Positions 35,385-44,734 of a stretch of DNA of 64,000 nt are shown piece after piece (positions within the stretch are counted from its first letter, which is position 1; each line of letters opens with the position of its first letter). This DNA is from Fluviispira sanaruensis (GTDB lineage Bacteria > Bdellovibrionota_B > Oligoflexia > Silvanigrellales > Silvanigrellaceae). The stretch lies in contig NZ_AP019368.1 of the NCBI RefSeq assembly GCF_004295685.1, positions 3,053,501 through 3,117,500 of the forward strand. Reading direction: 5' to 3'. The position numbers and the translations under genes were made by a program. Below the pieces are notes generated by a model. That model made no database searches, had not been told where the DNA came from, and saw only the letters and a list, made by a program, of their open reading frames with translations.

Positions 35385-35554
35385 ACTTACCTAATATGTC
35401 TGGAATTATAGAATATTAACGTTCATAGCAATTCCTTATCACACTCATTCCGTAATACACAATTTATCCACAATTCCACCCACAGATTGTTTGTTGTGCC
35501 TGAGAAATTTAAATGATAGAAAAAGCAGGTGTTTTTGAGCAAAAGGAGTGCCCC

Positions 35555-38218
35555 GTGACAGAATTTGATGCTTTTGGTAAAGCCTTTGACCCCGCACAGA
35601 CCGAGTCAAAGCTCCGTGATTATTGGAAAAAAAATAATTTTTACAAATCGGTAAGAAACCCTAATAAAAAACCTTACACGATCACTATGCCCCCGCCAAA
35701 CGTCACGGGCGACCTCACCATGGGGCATATGATGTTCACCTTGCAGGACATTCTTATCCGTTGGCACAGAGCCAAAGGTTTTGAAACCTGCTGGATCCCA
35801 GGCACAGATCACGCAAGTATTGCAACCGAAGCAAAAGTCACGAAATTACTCGCCGATCAAGGAATTTCTAAACGAGAAATTGGCCGCGAAGCATTTTTAA
35901 AACATGCTTTTGAATGGAAAGAAAAATACGGTGGACGCATTATCGACAGTTTAAACACCCTTGGCATAAGCTGCGATTGGTCACGCAATACCTTTACAAT
36001 GGATGACAAATACTCATCCGGCGTAATTAAAGCCATAGTTAAACTTTATAAAGACGGACTTATTTACAAAAGTCAACGCTTAGTGAACTGGTGCCCCGTT
36101 AGTCAATCGGTTATTTCGGACGAAGAAGTTTTGCCAGAAGAACGCAGTGGTTCACTTTGGCACATTCGTTACGTAGTAGAAGACAATCCTAAACAAAGTA
36201 TTGTGGTTGCAACCACCCGTCCTGAGACTTTATTTGGCGATTTAGCCGTTGCTGTCCATCCAAGCGATGAACGTTATGCGCATTTAATCGGTAAAAATGT
36301 TATCGTTCCTGTGTGCAACCGTTCTATACCAGTTATTGCAGACCACTATGTTGAAAAAGAATTCGGCACGGGGATCGTAAAAATCACGCCTGCGCACGAC
36401 ATGAATGACTTTGAAGTGGGCAAACGCCACAAACTCGGTCTTCTTAATATTATGCATCCAAATGCTACCTTAAATGACAACGTTCCTACAGAATATCGTG
36501 GGCTCGATCGCTATGTGGCGCGCAAAAAACTCATTGCCGAACTCGACTCCATTGGTTTACTCGACAAAATCACTCCGCATAAACTTGTCGTGGGTATTTC
36601 AGAACGAGGAAATGTGCCCATTGAATACTATCTAAGTGAACAATGGTACATAAAAATGGATAAACTGGCAGAAATGACTTTGAATGCCACCCGTTCTGGC
36701 AAGCTCAAGCTCATTCCAGCTCACCAAGAAAAAACCTGGGAACATTGGCTCACAAATATTCAAGACTGGTGTATTTCTCGCCAACTTTGGTGGGGACACC
36801 GCCTCCCCATTTACACTTGTCAAAGCTGTAAGCATATTCACTGCGAAGAGAGCGCACCCGCCCAGTGCGAAAAGTGTGGAAACAAAGTCTTGCAGCAAGA
36901 AGACGATGTCCTCGACACTTGGGCAAGCTCATGGCTTTGGACATTTGCAGTGCACAACTGGGCACATCCAAACTCCGAAGAAAAGAAAGACCTCACCTAC
37001 TATTATCCCACAGAAGTTATAGTCACAGCTGCTGATATTATCTTTTTTTGGATTGCTAGAATGGTGATGGCTGGTGAATATTTTATGGGTGAAACGCCCT
37101 TTAAGCACTGTTACTTTACTCCAATTGTGCGCGACTCTGTTGGTCGAAAAATGAGTAAATCGCTCGGAAACTCACCGGATGTTTCTGGCGTTATGCAAAA
37201 ATATGGCACCGACGCTATGCGTTTCTCACTCGTAAATCAGATCGTAACAGGTCAAGATATTTTTTGGAGCGATGAATGCTGTGATTTAGGGAAAACATTT
37301 GCAAATAAAGTTTGGAATGCAACCCGTTTCCTTACGATGAACGCAGTGAAACTCGACATCGATCCAGCACAAATCTCATTTGATGATTTAAAACTTCGCT
37401 CAAATGACACAATTATGGGCTGGATTACCAGCGAGTTCTTCCATGTTGTCAGCAAAACTCATGAGAATATTGCTCGTTATGAATTCTCCCAATACACAAG
37501 TTCCATGTATGAATTTGTCTGGATGATATATTGTGACTGGTTTGTTGAGCTTATGAAACCACGCATAAGCGACGAAGCAAATAAAGAACTTGCACGGGAG
37601 ACCATCACCCTTGCTTTCCAAATTTTTGATGGTGTTTTAAGATTATTACACCCAATTATGCCTTTTATAACCGAAGAAATTTGGCAACAATTAAACCCAA
37701 GCCGCCAAGGAAAAACCATTGGCTTCGAAAAACTGCCTGAACCAAAAACAGACATGATCGATGCAAATTCAATCCAATATATGCGAGAAGTGCAAGGTGT
37801 TGTAGGCGCAGTCAGGACAATTCGCGGTAAATTCAACATTCACCCAGGAACAGATTTATCCGTTTATATGCGTGATTCACACACTCGCTTTGGCAATCTT
37901 ATCCCACAAATGGAAGCTCTGGCAAAAGCTAAGTTTTATTTTGAAAGTGAGCAACAAGGTTTCTGCGCTCCAGCTCTCATCAATGGCTCTGAAATCTTTG
38001 TCAGCCTTGAAGGTCTTGTCGATAAATCCGCAGAACGTGACAGGCTTTTGAAAAAAATTGAAAAAGTTTCAGCTACTATTACTGGAATTGAGCGTAGGCT
38101 CAGCAATCAAGAATTTGTGAAGGGCGCTCCCGCTCATATTCTTGACGGAGCTAAAAAACAACTTGAATCCAATCAAAAAGAGCTTGAGATGTTGCAAGAC
38201 TCTTTGAAAGCGCTTTAA
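35555..38218 (+). CDS. valS: valyl-tRNA synthetase
   Basis: Charges tRNA-Val. The enzyme has the class I core: PPPNVTGDLTMGHM (HIGH box), CP1 editing insert (WCPVSQSVISDEEV, TTRPETLFGD, GTGIVKITPAHD), KMSKS (RKMSKSLGNSPDV), the anticodon domain, and the ValRS C-terminal coiled-coil arm (DRLLKKIEKVSATI...). I place the start at GTG 35555 because AAAAGGAG stands six bases upstream. The ATG at 35513 is open and in frame but has no ribosome site. At 887 residues it has the usual length. Composition is noticeably richer in GC than the genes around it. A terminator follows. Confidence 0.96.
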   Translation: MTEFDAFGKAFDPAQTESKLRDYWKKNNFYKSVRNPNKKPYTITMPPPNVTGDLTMGHMMFTLQDILIRWHRAKGFETCWIPGTDHASIATEAKVTKLLADQGISKREIGREAFLKHAFEWKEKYGGRIIDSLNTLGISCDWSRNTFTMDDKYSSGVIKAIVKLYKDGLIYKSQRLVNWCPVSQSVISDEEVLPEERSGSLWHIRYVVEDNPKQSIVVATTRPETLFGDLAVAVHPSDERYAHLIGKNVIVPVCNRSIPVIADHYVEKEFGTGIVKITPAHDMNDFEVGKRHKLGLLNIMHPNATLNDNVPTEYRGLDRYVARKKLIAELDSIGLLDKITPHKLVVGISERGNVPIEYYLSEQWYIKMDKLAEMTLNATRSGKLKLIPAHQEKTWEHWLTNIQDWCISRQLWWGHRLPIYTCQSCKHIHCEESAPAQCEKCGNKVLQQEDDVLDTWASSWLWTFAVHNWAHPNSEEKKDLTYYYPTEVIVTAADIIFFWIARMVMAGEYFMGETPFKHCYFTPIVRDSVGRKMSKSLGNSPDVSGVMQKYGTDAMRFSLVNQIVTGQDIFWSDECCDLGKTFANKVWNATRFLTMNAVKLDIDPAQISFDDLKLRSNDTIMGWITSEFFHVVSKTHENIARYEFSQYTSSMYEFVWMIYCDWFVELMKPRISDEANKELARETITLAFQIFDGVLRLLHPIMPFITEEIWQQLNPSRQGKTIGFEKLPEPKTDMIDANSIQYMREVQGVVGAVRTIRGKFNIHPGTDLSVYMRDSHTRFGNLIPQMEALAKAKFYFESEQQGFCAPALINGSEIFVSLEGLVDKSAERDRLLKKIEKVSATITGIERRLSNQEFVKGAPAHILDGAKKQLESNQKELEMLQDSLKAL

Positions 38219-38221
38219 AAT

Positions 38222-38250
38222 AAAGAGAGCATTGAGCTCTCTTTTATCTT
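38222..38250 (+). terminator. Rho-independent terminator of valS
   Basis: Nine-bp stem AAAGAGAGC/GCTCTCTTT around a five-base loop, followed by a T-rich tract. It begins four bases past the valS stop. Confidence 0.88.
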
Positions 38251-38273
38251 TTTTTCTTGGATGAATTTTACAG

Positions 38274-38789
38274 ATGAAATATTTATATTGGCTTGATATG
38301 GAAATGTCAGGACTCGATCACACAAAAGAGCGCATTTTAGAAGTTGCACTAGTAATTACGGATTTATCTTTTCATGTTGTTAAAGAATATATCAGCGTCG
38401 TTCATCAGAATGAAGACATTTTGAAAGGGATGGACAGTTGGTGCACAGAACATCATGGGAAAAGCGGCCTCACTGCCAAAGTGCCGCACGGCAAACCTGA
38501 AAAAGAGGTTGAACAAGACATTATCGCACTTATTCAAGAATATTCCCCTCAAGAAAAAATTATTCTTGCTGGCAACACAATTGGTCAAGATCGTAAATTT
38601 ATTGATCAATGGATGCCCGATCTTGCTAAAAGTTTGCACTATAGAATGCTCGATGTTTCAAGTTTTAAAATTGTCTATGAAAATATTTTTAATAAAAAAT
38701 ATGATAAAAAACATAAACATAGAGCTTTAGAGGATATTATTGAATCCATTGAAGAACTCAAGTTCTATTTACAATTCGTGAATATTTAA
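38274..38789 (+). CDS. orn: oligoribonuclease
   Basis: A 3'-5' exonuclease that finishes RNA decay by cutting two-residue pieces (including pGpG, so it also controls c-di-GMP removal). The 171-residue DEDDh enzyme has LDMEMSGLD (8-16, first DxE), GNTIGQDRKFID in the middle, and KHRALEDIIESI near the C-terminus with the conserved His and Asp. It begins 56 bases past valS, behind the valS terminator. Family and length fit Orn well. Confidence 0.95.
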   Translation: MKYLYWLDMEMSGLDHTKERILEVALVITDLSFHVVKEYISVVHQNEDILKGMDSWCTEHHGKSGLTAKVPHGKPEKEVEQDIIALIQEYSPQEKIILAGNTIGQDRKFIDQWMPDLAKSLHYRMLDVSSFKIVYENIFNKKYDKKHKHRALEDIIESIEELKFYLQFVNI

Positions 38790-38802
38790 TTACAATCTCC
38801 TC

Positions 38803-38838
38803 TTGCAAAAGTGGAGATTTGTTTTGCAATCTTTTTTT
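38803..38838 (+). terminator. Rho-independent terminator of orn
   Basis: Stem TTGCAAAA/TTTTGCAA with an 11-base loop and seven T behind it. A second stem (AATCTCC at 38794-38800 with GGAGATT at 38813-38819) would exclude this one, so two alternative folds are possible. Confidence 0.75.
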
Positions 38839-38985
38839 AAAAAATTTTTATTAATGTTTCCTGAAAAAAACTGAATATTTTTAATAAATTAATAATGTAA
38901 CTATTTTGGTATAAAAATTGCATGCACAGATTATGAAATGAACTATTTTTTTAATATTCATTTTATTAAAAATCGGAGCTTTGTT

Positions 38986-41367
38986 ATGCTAATACCTTCT
39001 TATAAGATTACAAAAGAAAAAGAAATTAATGAAATATTGGCTGAAGATAAAATTTATACAAAAGAAAAAGAGGAGTTTTACACTGAAAATATTTCTTTAA
39101 CTCTTGAAAAGTTTAATAGCTATTATAAACCTTTAGTCAATTCCACCTCTGCTTTCTTAACTTGTTTATCTTATTTTAGTATAGTTAAAACACCACAGAA
39201 AATTAACAACAAAGAAGTTTTTAAACATATACTCGATATATTCCATAATTATAATAACAAAGCTTATCTTGCACAAAAAATTAACCCCTCACAGCCCTAT
39301 AATTCAAAACAAAATTGGCAAGATTTTATAGGAAATGAGAAATTATCAAATTTATTATACTATACAGAATATAATTCATTGAAACAGTCGATAGAAGGGT
39401 ATTTCAAACCCATAGATGAAAAGGCAAAACTATCGGAAGGTGAACATTATTTTAAAAAGGAAATATCTTCGAAGGGTGAGCATTTTGTCAGAATTTATCA
39501 AAATGAATTTAATTTACATAAAGAAAAGTACAAACTTATACCTGGTTTATACGATAAAGAAAAAATTATTCGAACTTTAAGAGAGCTCAACACTGATTTA
39601 ACCCGTGAAAGCAATAAAAAAAATGTATCAGATAGATTAGATTATTATTGCACATTGAATGATATGCAGATTTATAAATTATTTGTGTCACCCATAGTCG
39701 GCTTTCACGGGATAATATTTGGTATACTCTTACCACCCATCTCGGGTGGAACTTTTGCAGCAACAGTTGGGACAACTGGTATTGGCACAGGAATTGGAGC
39801 AGCTAAGAATCATTTTTCTCATTTTGTAAAAAGAATTTATAATGTTGGAATTAGACAAAATTCTTTCAGAAAACTTGATAGTCATAAATTTGAAAAAAGA
39901 TTAAATGACTCAGTCAATAATAACGACATAAAAAAAATGGGTTCTATTATAGCAGAGCTTAAAAAAGTTAATTTAAAAGTTGGAAATTTTAATTTCTTTT
40001 TTTCGAATGCTTTTAAATATTATTGCGAATTAAAAAAAGAAACAGATAAATACTCTAAAGATCTTTTTATTGAAGAAAAGAAATATCAAAATGTTATACC
40101 CAATTTACAAAAATTATATTATAAAACTCTTTGTTATTTTAGAAAAAAGGAACTCCTCGAAGAGACTCTTCGCCTACAAGTCAGCTCTTTAAAAGCTTTG
40201 AATATTAATTCTGCTTTTCTTATTCGCAATAATGAGAAAGTTAAGTCATTTATTAAAAATAATCTTGATATAGATGAAAAACTACAAAGAGAATTTATAA
40301 AAAAATCTATCACTAAAATTTGCGGTAAAAATGCAAAGAATATAAGTATAATTGAAGATGTGATTTTATTATCCTTAAGAACAGAATCGATCGATGAAGA
40401 ATTTATTAAAAATAATTCTATCACTGCATCCTTAAAAAAAGATTTAAATGAACAAGTGGAAGATGTTCTAGGAAACTTTGGTTCACTTAATGAAGGAATT
40501 AAGTTTGGTGTACGCACTGCCGGAAAAATCACTCCGACAGATTCCTTATTTGCACAAATTTCAGGAAACTTGAACAACGTAGATTTAGGTGTCTGGCTCA
40601 CAACCTCAGCACTTGAAGGCATTCTTTATTTATCAGAATCCAACAAAGCCAATGCAAAATATCAAACGATTACAAAATGGGTAAGCAATTTTGCGGGTGC
40701 TTTATATTTTTCCCGTATCGGAATGAGTTCTATATATTATGTCATTGCCAAGCAATGGACAGATCTTTTTAAAAATTCTGTTATGGACTATTTATATTTA
40801 AATCCATTCGGTATCATCACAGATATTTTTAGTCTTAAATTAGGAGGGGCTGTTTCATCTAATCATGCAGCAATTTGGCGGGAAATCATAATTGAATTTG
40901 ATGAATTTAAGAAAAAATATTCAAAAGACAAATGGTCTCCTGCCTACGATTATTTTATAAAGAATCGGCCAAGTGATCCTTCTGAAGTCATGCATAATAT
41001 ATCTGATATGTATAAAAATAAACTATCAGGTATTATAAATATGATAGAAAATATTCATAATGATTCTTTAAATTTGATCGAGTCAATCCAAAAGTTCGAA
41101 GAAAAAAAATCTAAGACATTTTTTAAGACAAATATTGATGATGTCATAAATAATTATACAAAAGTCATTATAAAAACATTTTCCCTTGCCAAAGAACTTG
41201 AGACCTTTGATTTGTATTTGGAGTTTCTCACGGAAATGAATACAGAAATAGATGACACCCTTAAAATCAATTTTGCCTTGCTTGCAATTGAAAATAAAGG
41301 TGTTTTCTCGATTATCCGATTTTTATCTGACCCTTATGTAAAAAAACATATTTTAGATAAAGATTGA
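38986..41367 (+). CDS. large orphan protein with a Gly-rich hydrophobic segment
   Basis: No family recognised. The 793-residue protein is started at the ATG at 38986, seven bases after GGAG; a farther ATG at 38938 has no site. There is no signal peptide. The N-terminal 230 residues are charged and helical. A hydrophobic, glycine-rich stretch lies at about 231-265 (HGIIFGILLPP, GTTGIGTGIGAA), long enough to enter a membrane as a hairpin. The rest is helical with moderately hydrophobic parts near 560-640. This is reminiscent of secreted or injected pore-type proteins, but no motif supports a name. Base composition is unusually AT-rich (11 G/C in 39001-39060 by hand count). It converges with the pentapeptide-repeat gene. 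Confidence 0.7.
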   Translation: MLIPSYKITKEKEINEILAEDKIYTKEKEEFYTENISLTLEKFNSYYKPLVNSTSAFLTCLSYFSIVKTPQKINNKEVFKHILDIFHNYNNKAYLAQKINPSQPYNSKQNWQDFIGNEKLSNLLYYTEYNSLKQSIEGYFKPIDEKAKLSEGEHYFKKEISSKGEHFVRIYQNEFNLHKEKYKLIPGLYDKEKIIRTLRELNTDLTRESNKKNVSDRLDYYCTLNDMQIYKLFVSPIVGFHGIIFGILLPPISGGTFAATVGTTGIGTGIGAAKNHFSHFVKRIYNVGIRQNSFRKLDSHKFEKRLNDSVNNNDIKKMGSIIAELKKVNLKVGNFNFFFSNAFKYYCELKKETDKYSKDLFIEEKKYQNVIPNLQKLYYKTLCYFRKKELLEETLRLQVSSLKALNINSAFLIRNNEKVKSFIKNNLDIDEKLQREFIKKSITKICGKNAKNISIIEDVILLSLRTESIDEEFIKNNSITASLKKDLNEQVEDVLGNFGSLNEGIKFGVRTAGKITPTDSLFAQISGNLNNVDLGVWLTTSALEGILYLSESNKANAKYQTITKWVSNFAGALYFSRIGMSSIYYVIAKQWTDLFKNSVMDYLYLNPFGIITDIFSLKLGGAVSSNHAAIWREIIIEFDEFKKKYSKDKWSPAYDYFIKNRPSDPSEVMHNISDMYKNKLSGIINMIENIHNDSLNLIESIQKFEEKKSKTFFKTNIDDVINNYTKVIIKTFSLAKELETFDLYLEFLTEMNTEIDDTLKINFALLAIENKGVFSIIRFLSDPYVKKHILDKD

Positions 41368-41381
41368 TAGGTAGTTAAGAA

Positions 41382-41921
41382 CTAACGATTGACTTTTGTG
41401 CCTTCATTAATCGAACGTAAAATTTCATCTCGTGGGATGAGATCCGTAGGCAGTGTTGCTCTTCTTACGTTTGCTCTGTATAGAATGGCTCCTCTTAATT
41501 TAGTATAATCAAGATCGGCATCCTCTAAATTCGCTCTTGTAAGATTAGCTCCTTCTAAGTTCGCATTCCATAAACTTGCATTTGCGAAATTACACCCTTC
41601 TAAATTCGAATCTTTAAAATTTACATAAGAAAGATTTGAAGTTTCAAAATTGCAATTGGAAAAATCCAATTTTGCCAGATTCGCTTTACGAAAATCTAAT
41701 TTAGAAAAGTCACGGGTCGTTTGCAAAATATCGATTGCTTCTTTACGCGTGAGTGTTTTTGGTTTTGTTTCGTCAGAATCTATATCCCCACGGATTTCAG
41801 AACGTATTTCATCCTCTTCTTCCGCGTCTTCTTCAAAATCATCATCATCTTCTTCGATCACACGTCGTGCCATTAAACTCATTTTTATAGGTTTATCATT
41901 ACGATTGAGAACAACTACCAT
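41382..41921 (-). CDS. pentapeptide-repeat protein with acidic N-terminal region
   Basis: A 179-residue protein. Residues about 18-45 are strongly acidic (runs of Asp/Glu); residues about 75-165 are pentapeptide repeats of the A(N/D)Lxx type (DFRKANLAKLDFSNCNFETS..., SLWNANLEGANLTRANLEDADL), about 18 repeats, which fold as a right-handed quadrilateral helix. Such helices in Qnr and MfpA mimic DNA; others bind proteins. There is no signal or membrane helix. Start has AAGGAGG ten bases upstream. No gyrase gene is near, so protection of gyrase is only one option. Confidence 0.88.
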   Translation of the reverse strand: MVVVLNRNDKPIKMSLMARRVIEEDDDDFEEDAEEEDEIRSEIRGDIDSDETKPKTLTRKEAIDILQTTRDFSKLDFRKANLAKLDFSNCNFETSNLSYVNFKDSNLEGCNFANASLWNANLEGANLTRANLEDADLDYTKLRGAILYRANVRRATLPTDLIPRDEILRSINEGTKVNR

Positions 41922-41992
41922 TTTCAGAAAACCTCCTTAACTGGGTTCGCTTGCCGCTCTACATTGCCCCAAAATTAAAAAAAATCAAGAAT

Positions 41993-42030
41993 AAAAAAAG
42001 AGAGCAGTCAAAGTGAACCGCTCTCTTTTA
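41993..42030 (-). terminator. Rho-independent terminator of the XRE-type regulator gene
   Basis: Minus-strand ten-bp stem AAAAGAGAGC/GCTCTCTTTT with a 14-base loop, followed by T residues; about 70 bases past the stop of the gene ending at 42101. The opposite strand also ends in T-rich sequence. Confidence 0.82.
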
Positions 42031-42100
42031 AGAGTATAGAATTTTCTTAGAAAATGGAAAACAAATTCTCTCTTTCCGTTAAGAAATTCATGCAAAACTT

Positions 42101-43105
42101 TTAGTGAACAGAGTTTGGCACAGGAGTTTGTGCTGGACGCGCTGATTTCTTAGAGAAAGAAAGAGAATTTGCGTCATCGCCAAATTCTTCATCAAGGTAT
42201 TCTTCTTCAACCATATCAGTTTTGTCTTGAACAGAAATTCTTGCTTCAAGAGCTGCTGCTTCGAATACATTATTTGAAGCTGTTTCAAATAGGATTGATG
42301 ACAATCTTGAGCGAATAACAGATTTAGGAGCCCAGAAGAGATCCGCTAAAGCTTTAATCATATTTACGCGTGTGGAAATTTTTTGGATTTCTACAGCGAG
42401 AGCTTCTCTAGGCACTAAAAGAGCATTGGCAAAATCGACGATCTCAGCTTGTGAAAGTGTTTCACAGCGGCTTGTAAATTTGAATTTTTCTCTCTCGGAG
42501 AGAAGAACTATTCTTGCAATTTCACGTGCAATTGCTGTGCGTGTGTGCGCTCTGATGTCGCCCTTACGGAAACGAATTGCGTAATGCCCTGGTTTTACAC
42601 GGGAACTACGAGCGAGTTTATCAGATACATCACCTGGCATAAGCTGGATAAATGGGAATGCAGAAATCAATTCTGGAATATGAACTGGAATTGCATTGAT
42701 ATTTGCTTTTGAAAGAATTTCTTGTGCAACTTTTTCGATTTCAAGACTTCTATCACGACGTTCAATACGAACTCCTGGTTCTTCTAAAGAAAGTCTTCTT
42801 TCTTCTTCCGCATCACAGAAATCGCACCAAGCTTCATCGAGATCAACGAGACCATCAGCAAGATCTTGAATAATTTCAAGGTCAACATCAAGGGCTTTTG
42901 CTAAATTCTCGAGTGCTTGCACATTACGTATTGCTTTTTTACCACGCTTCCAATGACTTGTATCACTTGGATTGTAATTCAAAATGGAACCAAGATCTTG
43001 GTCATGAACCTTTTCATTTGGTTGACGAAGCTCTAGAACGCGGAAGCAAAAACGGAAAAGTTGGACGGATTGTGGAAATCTAACTGCTTCTTGTAACTTA
43101 CGCAT
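42101..43105 (-). CDS. XRE-like regulator with a degenerate ImmA/IrrE-type domain
   Basis: A 334-residue protein. The N-terminal 95 residues hold a helix-turn-helix (DLGSILNYNPSDTSHWKRGKKAIRNVQALENLAKALDV) of the XRE type, used for DNA binding. Residues about 120-240 look like the ImmA/IrrE/Phage-zinc-peptidase domain that often follows XRE domains, with the FANALLVPREAL helix (about 225-236), but the HEXXH metal site is replaced by AREIARI (193-199). It should therefore lack peptidase activity. The last 60 residues are acidic and low-complexity. The ATG at 43105 has AAAGGG seven bases upstream. It is the only gene of its transcript. Confidence 0.75.
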   Translation of the reverse strand: MRKLQEAVRFPQSVQLFRFCFRVLELRQPNEKVHDQDLGSILNYNPSDTSHWKRGKKAIRNVQALENLAKALDVDLEIIQDLADGLVDLDEAWCDFCDAEEERRLSLEEPGVRIERRDRSLEIEKVAQEILSKANINAIPVHIPELISAFPFIQLMPGDVSDKLARSSRVKPGHYAIRFRKGDIRAHTRTAIAREIARIVLLSEREKFKFTSRCETLSQAEIVDFANALLVPREALAVEIQKISTRVNMIKALADLFWAPKSVIRSRLSSILFETASNNVFEAAALEARISVQDKTDMVEEEYLDEEFGDDANSLSFSKKSARPAQTPVPNSVH

Positions 43106-43455
43106 AATAATTCCCTTTCTAGCAATAATTAAAAAAAACATTAAAAATTAAAAAAATCACAAAATTAAATCAGTTGTGCAAAAAAATCGTATAAGTAGTA
43201 ATTTCTTTTAACGATTCTTCCATGTAAGTTGATTACTCTTCAATTGGAGAAAGTACCAGAGTCTTTTCAATCCGTCAAAATTTAAGACATTTTTACAAGA
43301 GATATAAAGGTTTAATTTCTTAGAGAAAAATCCTCAATATATGAATTTATGTTATATTTATAAGGAATTAAAAATATTAAAAGCATTCTCATAGAATCAA
43401 GTGTCTTCTTAAAAGACACTTAAGAGAGGGGATGAATAAAAGAAAAGAGAGATTT
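43106..43455. other. intergenic region with a perfect hairpin
   Basis: 350 bases between fahA and the regulator. A 9-bp perfect inverted repeat with a five-base loop (AAGTGTCTT...AAGACACTT, 43399-43421) lies about 35 bases past the fahA stop on the minus strand and may act as a terminator, though without a classic T-run. An 11-codon frame on the plus strand, with a good ribosome site, is too short to call. Confidence 0.5.
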
Positions 43456-44721
43456 TTAGCAGGGTAAGACTTTTGCAGATAGCTCACCAAAACCTATTCT
43501 AACATCGCCTTTAATTGCAAAACCTCTGAATAGAATTGTGTCACCATCTTCAATAAAAGATCTTGTTGAACCATCTGGGAGAGTTATAGGTTTTGTCCCT
43601 TTCCAGGCAAGCTCAAGCATAGATCCATATGAATTCGGTAACGGGCCGCTAATCGTGCCACTGGCATAAACATCACCAATGCTGACAGGCGAACCATTTG
43701 AGGTCATATGAGCCAATTGTTGGAATAAATTCCAATACATATATTTGTAATTTGTACTTGAAATTAAAAAAGGCTCCTTCATCTTGTCCGATTGCAGGTA
43801 TATTTCGAGTTGAATGTCGAAGAGTCCATTCTTTTTACACTGCAAATATTTGAGCTCGCTGACATCTTTGTCTTGAGCAGGAAGAGAAAAGGGGGCAAGC
43901 GCTTCGAGCGAAACGACCCATGGAGAAAGCGAGCTTGCAAAGCTTTTGCCTAAAAATGGGCCAAGCGGCACATATTCCCAACGCTGAATATCTCGTGCAG
44001 ACCAGTCGTTAAAAAGAGCGAGACCAAAAATAAAATCGGAAGATTGATCAGGAGATATCATTTCACCCATTTCATTTTGTTTACTTGTAATAAAAGCCAT
44101 TTCTAGTTCAAAATCTAATTGTTTTGTCGGCCCAAAGATAGGAGAATTGGCATCTGCAAGACTCAATTGGCCTTTTGGTCTTTTAAAATTTGTCCCGCCT
44201 ACTATAATAGAACTCGAACGCCCATGATAGCCAATAGGAATATGCTTCCAGTTAGGTAACAATGGATTTTTCTCGTCTCTAAACATTTTTCCTACATTCG
44301 TTGCATGATCGAGACTTGAATAAAAGTCAACATAGTCCTTTACTTGAATAGGTAACAGCATTTTAACTGAATGAGTAGGGATAAGAATTGTCTCTAAATG
44401 TTCGGGGTGTTTCTTCAGTTTAGAGTTTAAATCAGAAAAAAGTTCTTGAATAGCATAACGAACACCATTACAAGTTTTATTACCTAAAGATAAAAATTCA
44501 TTCAACTTGTTATTGTCAAAATGTTCCGCTTTTAAGCCAACAATATCTGTTAAATATCCGAGATTAAATAATCTGCAAAGATCAATTACATTATCACCCA
44601 ATGCAGCACCCACACGAGCCGTGGATATTTGATTGTTCGTGTAGAAGACGCCAAAGGGGATATTATAAATCGAAAAATCATGATTTTTTGGAATATCAAT
44701 CCAACTTTTTATTTCCTTCAT
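43456..44721 (-). CDS. fahA: fumarylacetoacetase
   Basis: Hydrolyses fumarylacetoacetate to fumarate and acetoacetate, the last step of tyrosine/homogentisate breakdown. The 421-residue protein has the FAH layout: N-terminal SH3-like domain (IYNIPFGVFYT...ARVGAALGD) and the C-terminal catalytic beta-roll with YVDFYSSLDHATNVGKMFR, GYHGRSSSI, ELEMAFIT (metal-binding Glu), FNDWSARDIQ-WEY and the closing LEL-WKGTKPI. The ATG at 44721 has AAGGAAG upstream; an earlier frame to 44757 is rejected. The preceding gene overlaps only through that rejected extension. The two genes are 13 bases apart. Confidence 0.96.
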   Translation of the reverse strand: MKEIKSWIDIPKNHDFSIYNIPFGVFYTNNQISTARVGAALGDNVIDLCRLFNLGYLTDIVGLKAEHFDNNKLNEFLSLGNKTCNGVRYAIQELFSDLNSKLKKHPEHLETILIPTHSVKMLLPIQVKDYVDFYSSLDHATNVGKMFRDEKNPLLPNWKHIPIGYHGRSSSIIVGGTNFKRPKGQLSLADANSPIFGPTKQLDFELEMAFITSKQNEMGEMISPDQSSDFIFGLALFNDWSARDIQRWEYVPLGPFLGKSFASSLSPWVVSLEALAPFSLPAQDKDVSELKYLQCKKNGLFDIQLEIYLQSDKMKEPFLISSTNYKYMYWNLFQQLAHMTSNGSPVSIGDVYASGTISGPLPNSYGSMLELAWKGTKPITLPDGSTRSFIEDGDTILFRGFAIKGDVRIGFGELSAKVLPC

Positions 44722-44734
44722 AAGACTTCCTTTA

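Noticed and set aside
38986-41367. Toxin-immunity pair formed by the orphan protein and the pentapeptide-repeat protein
   Set aside because: They converge and are not in one operon, and neither has a toxin or immunity motif; kept only as a weak idea in the findings.
43431-43466. An 11-codon plus-strand frame with GAGAGGGG just before ATG, near the end of fahA
   Set aside because: Too short to judge, overlapping the 3' end of fahA, and no family or repeat supports it.
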